Positions 55,640 to 64,000 of a DNA stretch of 64,000 nt are shown piece after piece. Origin of the DNA: Nepenthes gracilis (lineage: Eukaryota; Streptophyta; Magnoliopsida; Caryophyllales; Nepenthaceae); NCBI GenBank assembly GCA_033239525.1, contig BSYO01000005.1, positions 28,737,341 through 28,801,340 of the forward strand, written 5' to 3'. The first letter of the stretch is position 1; every line of letters starts with the position of its first letter. Under the pieces are notes generated by a model that had not been told where the DNA came from, did no database searches, and saw only the letters and a program-made list of their open reading frames with translations. Position numbers and translations under genes: made by a program.

Positions 55640-57471
55640 TTTTGTGAGCTTCCATTATCAATGAAGACTCATTTCAACTGGTAGTCGATCTTACCGTCTG
55701 AAACGAGGGCAGATACAACAAGGGGATCAGTATGGGAGAAGGTTACATGAGTCATATCGTTGCTACTAAAGCTAATGACATCACTCCTATCCCCTATCTT
55801 CGCTCTCTTGTTGCTGGAAGTTGGTTCCTGCTCCTTCTGCCTAGCACTCCTAGCAGCTGCAGTGGAGATCATGTTGATCACGCCGACGGCCGTACGGCCT
55901 TGGGGGGGCTCGCTGGCCTCATCCTCCGACGTTGCGGGGGCTTGCCCGGAACCTTTCACGTACCACTTAAGGTGCCCACGGCAGATCAGGTCTTCTATTT
56001 CCTGCTGCAACATCCCGTAGTTCTTCATAGAATGTCCGAGGCAACGGTGATACTGGCAGTACTTCATCTGATTGCTACCGCTCGGGCCCTTTGGCGCTTT
56101 CAGCCATTTGAAAAACTTTTTATCTTAGATTTGCATCAGGATGTTCGCGCGGGTATCGTTTAGAGGAGTCAAGGACGTCTTTCCATAATCCTTCCTAGAT
56201 CCCGGCGAAGGGCATGGCTGCTTGCGGCGTTGCAGGAAACGGTTACCGTCGCCGCTCCTCTTCTACCCATTGGTCGGCCAGGGAGCTTCCGGGGGGTGGT
56301 ATATGCGTTTAGGGTGCTTCGTCTAATTTGTCTCCTCTGCTATGATGTAGGCACGGGTAATGGCCTCGGCCTCCCAGAAGGACTGAGGGCGTTGGTGCGA
56401 CAGATGCTTGAAGAAATCCCCTACTACCAACGTAGCAACGAAGGCGTTAAGCTTTAGCTCATCAGAGAGCTGGGGGATTCGGCGTGCCTCGATGATGAAG
56501 CGGTTAAGAAATCACTTCAGACTCTCATTCGACCTCAGTGGAGGCGGACCAGGTGCCACGGCTACCTCTCTTCTCTCCGGCTGAAGGCGAACTGGCTTAA
56601 GAAGCCGTTAGCTAGCTCATCGAATGAGTGAATAGAATTTAGCAGGAGGCTGTGGAACCAGAGCCGCGCGTCCTCCCTGAGGGTGACGGGAAAGCACTGA
56701 CACATCATGGCCTCGCTTGCTCCCTGCTTGGACAAATGGATGCGGAAGCTGTTGAGGTGGTCCATGGGGTCCTTGCTTCCATCGTACCCTTCTAGGACGG
56801 GCATCTTGAACTTGCGGGGCAGTGGCTGACTCCGCAGGTCCATGGCGAAAGGAGACCTTCGAAGGTTGGCGGAGGATTGTGCCGGCCTCTCTTTATGGAG
56901 GAGATCCTACAACACCTTGACTCTCTCCTCCATCGGCAGGTCGAACGCCAATCTCCGCTCGTCGATAACGTCGCAGAGCTCTGTGTGGTCTGAGGGCGTG
57001 GCTGGATATGTCGGCGGCGGCGTCTTTCCGTACGGTTGGGCCGCTCACTGTTGGAGTCTGCGGCAGTCGGCCTCCCTTGGGCGTGGGAGTTGTGGGGGTT
57101 ACATCGCTCAGGGCTTTCCCTCCAATCGTCCCAATTGGGGTGGCTTTCAGCCGCAGACTGGTCCCTCCTGCCAGAGGCTACCTTGGCCCCAGCGTTGTCA
57201 GGTCGGTCAGATCCTCTCTTGAGGGTTGCCGCGCACGCCTCCTTCGCCTGGAGGAGGACACCTGTAATGCTAGAGGGGCATCCCCCATCCAAGGGGTACT
57301 CGTCCGATTGCAGAGGGCTTGGAGTACCAACCTCATGTCATCCATGTCCGCGGCCAGGTGGTAGACGTCAGGCTTTGGGCGGATATTGGCCTGGCTCCCC
57401 ACAGAAGGCTCTTCGCTGTGAATGACGACGTTTATTGCTGGGGCACTGGCTTGTGCCCTGGTGTTCACCAT
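55640..57471 (-). pseudogene. Gag and start of protease of element G
   Basis: ATG at 57471 (minus strand, MVNTRAQASAPAINVV). The gag core (56562-56843) reads KFKMPVLEGYDGSKDPMDHL and LREDARLWFHSLLL. The C-terminal part (55669-56067) has YCQYHRCLGHSMKN and GHLKWYVKGSG. It then enters the protease with VFIDNGSSQNLL (55632-55667), where the element is cut. Frameshifts separate the pieces and one stop stands before the protease motif. Confidence 0.8.
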
Positions 57472-57526
57472 TCTTGATGCCTTGGAATAAAGGTGAGAAA
57501 GAGACGCTAAGCTTCTCGTCTCGTTT

Positions 57527-57543
57527 TCCACAGACGGCACCAA
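57527..57543 (-). promoter_or_regulatory. Primer binding site of element G
   Basis: Minus strand TTGGTGCCGTCTGTGGA directly after the 5' LTR. It differs from the sites of A and E by C to T in the GGCGCC core. Confidence 0.8.
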
Positions 57544-58383
57544 TGTTGCATCCCGAGTCCTCGATTATCGTATAGATAAGGGAGCCTTCGGTTTCTTAGC
57601 CGTTCTGAAGCGTACGTGGAAGGGTCCGATCTCCGTCCCTAATAACTTGAGGTCTGCACAATATAATCAACAAACAAGAGATCAGAGGTCTGACGAGATT
57701 TCTCCCACCAAGGCTATTCCGATACTCAAGTCAGCAAATTCCTGCAATGAACAAAAATTGGGGCGCACGCTAAGAGGTGTGTGGAAGTATGCTGAAAATG
57801 CGTGGATGGTGCGTATTTGTTCATGCGAGAGAGAGTAATGAGCGGGTGGTGGGAGGCCAGTCTCCCCAGGTGTACCGCAGCGGGTGGCTCACTTCCCATC
57901 ACCCGAGTAAGCTCAGGGGTTTGGATCCGGAGGTTAGCTGGTAAGCTTAAGGCTTGTGACGCAGAGTCAATTGTCTTGGAACCAATCCCTCCTCTTTGTT
58001 AAAGAAGAGGAATTTTATTGGCCCATTGACGGGGGATTTTGGGCGCAAGAACTCCTGTCATTAGGGTTTGTTGGCTGCTGATCGCTGTTGGAGATTGCCG
58101 GCTTGTCAGCTGTCGTTTTGCGGTGGCAAGCAGACTACCGGGTGTTGCCGACCACGCTTGGTCTCCCCCTTGAGTTGAGACAAGCGGCTGCCTGAATCGT
58201 AGTTGGCAGCGTTGACTGTTTCTCCTTTGGCTGGTTCCTCCCAATCTTTTGCCGCTTTCCGGCAGTCACATTAATGAGTTGTAGGAGGCGCTCGTAGGCT
58301 GTTGCTGGTGGGCCACCACGTAGGCATCCCGTGTAGTTGGGCTAGGTTCTGAATTTTTTTGGGCTTTAGCACTGGACCCAACA
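57544..58383 (-). repeat. 5' LTR of element G
   Basis: 840 bp, plus-strand TGTTGCATCCCGAGTCC...GGACCCAACA. It is homologous to the longer solo LTR in the protease intron (16700-18384). Confidence 0.85.
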
Positions 58384-58790
58384 AAAAGTATGAAAGTTAT
58401 GAGACATATAGCTTATGTACCGCTTTAGCATTTTATTTGGATTATTTTGAGCAGTAATTAGTAAAGTTTTTCATTTAAGGGAATTAATATATAGATAAAG
58501 TTATCTAAAACTGACAATTTACGGTTAAGTTTAAATTGCCTTTACAAAGAGTTTGGACATATCGCATTCTCAATATCTTCCTGGTGGCATTTTAGTGAAA
58601 TTATTTTCGGTGATGGTAATTTTTGATTTTTTAGTATTATAATTATTAGTTAAAAATTTTTATAATTATATTTAATGTGCTTTGTGTGATTAGGATCAGA
58701 AAAATTATAATTATAATTTGCAAAGATTGTGATGAATCCAGAGTTTAATGACTTACACTCCTTGAAGTATGCCCCTAGGCCCCTACTTGA
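58384..58790. other. AT-rich spacer between element G and the MITE
   Basis: About 0.4 kb; no ORF, repeat or signal was recognised. Confidence 0.6.
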
Positions 58791-59198
58791 GCGCGGGGGA
58801 GCTGCGATGTTAATGGAGCTGTCAGATGATAAATCTGACGGTTTCAATTTTTTTTAAAAAAATCATAAAATAAAAAAAAATATTAATTTTTTTTAAAATT
58901 AAATGCAAAAAAAATGTAAAAACAAAATAAATAACTAAAAATATTTTTTTATATATAAAACGTGGTCGTTGGATTGAAATCTGACGGCTCTAATTTTTTT
59001 TTAAAAAAATCATAAGATAAAAAAAATATTGAATCTGTTTTTTTTAAATTAAATGAAAAAAATATATAAAAACAAAATAAATAACTAAAATTATTTTTAA
59101 TATATATAAAACGTGGCCGTTGGATTTTTCAATCCAACGATCATATCAGTATCTCAAGGGGTTGCAACGCATATGGGCGTCACAGCTCCCCCGAATTT
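58791..59198. mobile_element. Mutator-like MITE
   Basis: 408 bp flanked by the identical 12-mer GCCCCTACTTGA (58779-58790 and 59199-59210), consistent with a 9-12 bp target duplication. Inverted ends share CGGGGGAGCTG(C/T)GA(C/T)G. The inside is AT-rich and holds two copies, about 145 bp apart, of a CTGACGG...AAAACGTGG(T/C)CGTTGGATT unit. No transposase is present. The long target duplication fits Mutator-type insertion. Confidence 0.72.
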
Positions 59199-59210
59199 GC
59201 CCCTACTTGA

Positions 59211-59893
59211 ATTCACCGTCAGCCTTTTCAGCCATTCCTTCAGCATCAGCCCGTACCCACATTTCCTCCTCCATTTGCCGAGCACATTGCATCTTGGGTA
59301 GAAGGTAATTAAGCTAATATTGTGGATAACGAAAGGAATTAATCTTAACCAAATCCCCCCACACCCCCACACAAAATTAACCTAGAAAAGTTTCTATTTA
59401 CTGAGCCTTGTACACCTCAACCGGCACGCCTCAAAATCCCGAGCTCCTCTCTTCTGTTCTGCCAGCCGAACAGAAAGGAGACAGAGTGTGAGCCACGGAA
59501 ATTCTTATCCGTGAGGGGAGGGGAGAGGAGAGGGAGAGGGAGAGAGAGAGTGAGGGGAGAGGGGAGAGGGGAGAGTAGAGGAAGAGCCGTAAATTCTTAC
59601 TTTTGTTTGAGGTCCCTGCTCGGCTGAAAAGATAGCTGCTAGAGGTCCCTGTTCGTTGAAGCTTCCTGCTGCGCTGGAGCTGATTTTCGTGGAGCTTAAA
59701 TCTCGGGCAAGTGAATTCTTTATCCGTCATGATTCTATCATCTTGTAGTGTACTTTTCAACTCCTTTGGTCTACTTATTTCCATTTTCATATCTGAGATC
59801 AAGCTCTCATTTCCATCATCTTGACCAAACACTAGTTCCTTTTTCAAGAAAATCAAGTGAAGGCATCGTTTTAATCTGATTATATTTGCTTGT
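59211..59893. other. Sequence before element I, with a GA-rich stretch
   Basis: It contains a purine-rich run of GAGGGGAGAGG and GAGAGAGAG units at 59513-59582, preceded by a C-rich stretch. Further on are two GAGGTCCCTG(C/T)TCG repeats (59612 and 59643). It could be the promoter and 5' UTR of a host gene cut by element I, but no start codon with a supported frame was found. Confidence 0.4.
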
Positions 59894-61015
59894 GTTAGGA
59901 TATTTTAGTGTTTGCATATTTCGTGACTATATTTGGTCATTTGTCGATATTGGGTTATGTTCATTGAAGTGCTGTATCAACTTATTTTTGTGGTTGTCCG
60001 TTTCCGATGTCCTGCTATTTACCTGATCTTTGCTTGCACCACCTTTCATGTAGCATCGCGTCTACTGTTCGCTCGCCAGACGCTCGAGCACAAATTCCAG
60101 TAGCTTTGCGCCTGCCGTGCGCTCGCCAGTCCCTCAAGCTCCAAATTCCAGTAGCTTCGCGCCTACCGTGCGCTTGCCATTTGCTCTAACCGAAAAACCA
60201 ATAATCTCGTGCCTGAAACTCACTGTTTTCTCGCTCGAGCACTGCCGTGTGTGTATGCGTGAAACCCTAGCTGTACTCGAGCACTACGGCCCACATTTTA
60301 CCAACGACTTTATTTTTAAACGTGTTTTTGAGGCTCTATATATATAGATGTCTTATATTTTGAACTCTAATTATTCTGGCAGACTTTTAGGGAGCTTTTT
60401 CTCTAAAAAAAAAAAAAATCTATCGTTTTTGTGCTCTATTCTTAAGAAAACTTCACACTAATGATTGTGCACTATTGATAAAGTTTTTTTTTTTTCACAT
60501 TATGCTTTCTTATTTATACATTTTTTCGCCTGTTAACCTTTGTGGCAACGTTGGTGGCGTGGACACTGGGCTCCAATGGTGTTCGACAATTCAAGTGGTT
60601 CGAGAGGAAAGATTGACGTAAAGACCGGAATGTGTTCAATTCCATTACCACGGGCAAATTCAAGGAGTTTCTTGATAGGGATTACAAGACGAGAGTAAGT
60701 CAGCTAGATTAGCGCGTCGTTATTACCCAATTTGCAAGTTAATTTTCATAGTATATATCTTCATTGCCCGTTGAAGTTGTGAGGATTTTTCTCGATAGTC
60801 GCAGTTATCGAGTTTTTGCTTCGTCACCAAAAATTATACCTTTCTAATTATTTATTATTGCTTTAATTTTTATACTATTGTGTTAATATTGATGCTAGTA
60901 TTATCCATATTTTTTAGATTTAAAATTCTTTGTGTATTAAATTTTAATATTTGTACTGCTTTCGAAAAATTATCAAGGGGTTAAAACTTTTGTGTGTTTT
61001 AGGACGCTTTTCTCA
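59894..61015 (+). repeat. 5' LTR of element I
   Basis: 1122 bp, TGTTAGGATATTTTAGTG...GCTTTTCTCA. It shows the family layout: CGCTCGAGC-type repeats (60060-60290), a TATATATATAG box near 60337, then a leader. The order matches the minus-strand LTRs of C and F. Confidence 0.82.
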
Positions 61016-61059
61016 AGTGGTATTAGAGACTTACCCCAATCCGTGACCCCAAAATCTAA

Positions 61060-62825
61060 ATGTATACGAGCGGATCTCTATCTGTGCCTCTCTTATTTGA
61101 TAGGAGTAATTATGCGTATTGGAAGGCTCGTATGAGAGTCTTTCTCAAATCAATGGAATAGCAAGTGTAGACTAGCACTCAAATGGGATGGAAACCACCC
61201 ATAAGTTCAACCAATGATGAACCAAAAGTTTTATCTTTGTGGTCGAAAGAAGAATTTGATACTTGTAATTGGAACGGTAAGGGACTACATGTTATTTTTA
61301 TAGTTGTATCATCTGAAATGTTTAAATGCATGTCTATATGCGAGAACTCTAAAGATGCATGAGACATACTTGAGATTACCAACGAAGGAACAAAATTAGT
61401 AAAAAATTTAAAATTACAAATACTTACCATTAGACTTGAAGAAATCCGTATGAAAGATGACGAAACCTTTGATGAATTTTATGCACAATTAAATGACATT
61501 ATGAATTCTATATTTTAACTTAAGAGAACGAATTCCTGAAAATAAAATAATTAGAAAAGTTTTCAAATCACTTCCTGAACGATTTAGACTTAAAGTCATC
61601 GCTATTGAAGAAAGTAAAGATCTTGATAAAACGAAAATCGAAGAATTTGTAGGATCTATCCAAACTTATAAGTACACACTTCCACAATCAATGAAGACTA
61701 AATCGTTCATTCTAAAAACTGTAAAAGAAGAGAGAGGTCGACCCTTGGATGTAGAGTCGTGTAGTGATAAGGATTTTACTATGCTTGTAAAAAATTTAAA
61801 TAAAAAAATAACAAACGAGTTTTTAAAGAAAATGACCTGACTCACAACTCGAATAAAGAAGGGAAAAAAGATACCAAAGACTCCAAAAATAAAAAATCTC
61901 AAGAAATCCAATGCCACGAATGCCAATGGATCAGTCATATCCGAACCGAATGTCCAAATTTTAAACGTAAAAAAGGAAAAATATTAAATGTGTCTCTTTT
62001 AGATGATGAAGAAGATGAAAAATTTGAACAATTTTCTGAGGATGAAGAAGTAAATTATATGATCTTCAAGACTTACATTACAAATGATGATGAAGCTACT
62101 AGTGTAAAATCAGAACAATCCGATTTTTCTCGTGAGAAATCAAATAATGAATTTGTTGACCTTCAAGAGGCCTATGACAAATTATTTCAGGAATACTTAA
62201 AAGTCAAGAAGATCAATAAATCTCTAAATAAAAAATTAACCGAGATAGAAAATAACAAATCAGACGTCACAACAAAATGGGAATGGGTCATCGCTGAACA
62301 TCGAAAACTGAAAACAGTGAATAAGTCCTTATGTACTAAAATAAAATCCTTGAAATGAAAACTTGTAAACGCTAAAAATGACCTTACGAAATTTTCAATT
62401 AGAACTGAAAAGTTAGATCACATGTTGGGATTGGAAAAATTTGTAGGAAACCAAATGGGCTTACGCTATATTGAGAACACAAATAAACTTGATAAACATT
62501 CGAAACCTATCTTTATTTCGATTGCAAAACCTCCTCACAAAACCATGGGTACCCCAAAAATTTATACAACCTTGCCTAAAAGTGTTGAAAATTGAATAGG
62601 GTTTAAACCCATACCCAAATCCAAAAATAACACAATTGTGAATAAACCTATAAAACACTTTCAAACATTTGGGTCGAATACTTAATTTTGTCAAAAATAC
62701 AGAAAACCCAACACCATTTCTAAATTTGTACCCATGTGCCATGCATGTGAACAAATTAGGCGCATTCGTTACTGTTGTCACACCATAAATCTGCTGGATA
62801 ATCAAAGACAATGGCAAAAAATATA
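61060..62825 (+). pseudogene. Gag of element I, decayed
   Basis: ATG at 61060 (MYTSGSLSVPLLFDRSNYAY). Core pieces are EEIRMKDDETFDEFYAQLND, a knuckle-like CHECQWISHIRTEC (61912-61955), an acidic and coiled-coil segment (61990-62358, EEDEKFEQFSEDEEVNYMIF), and a second block VPMCHACEQIRRIRYCC (62728-62780). In the second block the family His positions are changed, so zinc binding is doubtful. Many stops and shifts are present. Confidence 0.75.
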
Positions 62826-64000
62826 AAACTTGATTAACCGTATTTAATAGTTAAATAACCAAATAAAAAGAATAGATCGAAAGATAAATTCACAACGAAA
62901 ACTATGGATAAAGAAGAGTGATTTAAATCAAATCCCGAACTAACTTATCTGCCAATTAAAAAAAAGGCCGCCAGCACAAATTTGTGTGTGCCGGCTTTCT
63001 ATGCGTTCGAGCGTTGCTGGCTCTCTCTTTATCTTCCAGCGAGCAGCGTGTAATATTTTGGATCCCATTTGAATTATTTTAATATTTATTATTATTTTGG
63101 GTATTTCGGACGTGATAAAAATAAATTAAAATACTAAAAATTTTTTAGGAATGATCGAAATTTTGGAGTGACGCCCGGGGTACCCTCTATTTATTGTCCG
63201 AATACCAAGTTGGATTTGGGAATAAAGAAAAGTAAAATTTAAAAAAAATTATAAATAATAATAATAATAATAATAATATAAAAGAAAAAAAAGGAAAAGA
63301 ATGGGAAACAGAGAAGCGGGAAGAGGGAGCTGGGGAGAGAGAGTGAGAGGGGCTAGGGTTTGCAGGTGGAGAAGAGGGAAGAAGAAGGAGAGGGAGAAGG
63401 AGGAAGAGGGCAACGGCGGTGGTGTCACAGGCGAACGACGGTTGTAGGTTGAGGCGGAGGTGGTGTGGTGCGAGAAGAGAGCAGCGGCGCGGCATCACGA
63501 GTCACACAAGGAGAGAGTGAAGCTCACAGAGGAATGATGGCGGCCAGATGGGTGGAAGCGGCGGTGATGGTGGTTGAGGGTGAGGCCGCGGCGGTCGTTG
63601 GTTGAGGCGGCGGCAGCTCGGTGTGGCGCGATGAGGGCGGCACGCGAGAAGATAAGTCATGTGAGCAGAGAAGTCGCGCGAGGGGAGAAGGAGAAAGACA
63701 ACAGCGCAACGGTGCCGATGCCGGTTGGGTGAGGCCGAGGAGGTCGACAACGCCCACTTGAGGCGGCGCGGTGGTAGAGCGGCGGTAAAGGACTGGCGGC
63801 AGTAGTGGCAGCGACGTGGTGGCCATGCGTAGAGAAGAGAGGAAGGGCAGCGTACTGGCACGCATGAGGCAGAAGAGAAAAATGCCTGATTCAGGTGTTT
63901 TGGGACATCATTTCTTCCAATCTATGGAGTATAATGTTAAGGTAAGTATCCTCTAACCCTATTCTTAGTCTGATTTAATTTCTGATATATTTTGACTATT
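62826..64000. other. AT-rich then purine-rich DNA without a recognised gene
   Basis: An AAT microsatellite at about 63248-63278 is followed by 600 bp strongly enriched in GA and GGCGG motifs. A donor-like GGTAAGTATCC stands near 63940. Minus-strand frames at 63187-63865 are Ser/Pro/Leu-rich, as expected from this composition. The style resembles an LTR leader or a gene 5' UTR, but no second copy or domain supports either. Confidence 0.45.

Larger units (their letters stand above)
55630..58383 (-). mobile_element. Truncated Tat-lineage Ty3/gypsy element (element G)
   Basis: The 5' LTR (57544-58383), primer site and gag read right to left. The element breaks off inside the protease at about 55635, where an unrelated LTR fragment begins. 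RT, RNase H, integrase and the 3' LTR are missing, so no target duplication can be tested. Confidence 0.85.
59894..62825 (+). mobile_element. Gag-only Sirevirus-like copia element, 3' part missing (element I)
   Basis: 5' LTR 59894-61015, mutated primer site (GTGGTATTAGAGACTTACC from 61017), then a decayed gag homologous to C and F. The sequence leaves the family at about 62825, shortly after the second Cys/His block. No 3' LTR follows inside the window, so the target duplication cannot be checked. Confidence 0.8.

Noticed and set aside
63187..63865. Minus-strand Pro/Ser/Leu-rich frames at the right edge
   Set aside because: They arise from purine-rich plus-strand sequence. Overlapping frames are equally open and no motif is visible.

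Overview
The window is plant nuclear DNA, most likely from a dicot. It carries one spliced papain-type protease gene with a granulin domain, an architecture known from plants. It also holds Ty1/copia and Ty3/gypsy LTR retrotransposons with plant-type primer sites. I see no bacterial, organellar or rRNA features. The species cannot be named from the sequence alone.

Layout. 1-1980: minus-strand LTR-retrotransposon remnant. 2334-13286: decayed Tat-lineage Ty3/gypsy element (A, minus strand), with a 3'-end satellite-like array and an antisense gene on the plus strand. 14173-24794: the only convincing host gene, a five-exon granulin-type C1A cysteine protease of 813 codons; its 7.8-kb first intron holds a solo Tat-type LTR (16700-18384). 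27369-27708: exon-like minus-strand segment of unknown identity. 27995-32550: gag-only Sirevirus-like copia element (C). 32741-38948: complete but mutated copia element (D). 42650-48586: young non-autonomous Tat element (E) with a broken gag, no pol, a 41-bp tandem array and a nearly intact antisense gene. 49067-53519: second gag-only Sirevirus-like element (F), inserted in an older LTR-like sequence. 54400-55625: plus-strand relative of the remnant at the window start. 55630-58383: truncated Tat element (G). 58791-59198: Mutator-like MITE. 59894-62825: third gag-only Sirevirus-like copy (I), lacking its 3' end. 62826-64000: AT-rich then purine-rich DNA without a gene.

The protease gene is open across all exon joins. 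It has two unusual features. The codon at the catalytic-cysteine position reads Ser, while the His, Asn and oxyanion Gln are kept. The linker to the granulin domain is about 335 residues of proline-rich repeat encoded by a 39-bp minisatellite. The other main theme is non-autonomous elements. One Tat element lost pol but kept its antisense gene with promoter and intron, and one Sirevirus-like family lost pol before dispersing. Boundaries of A-F rest on LTR pairs or termini, primer sites and target-site duplications read directly from the sequence. Lineage names and functions rest on family knowledge.
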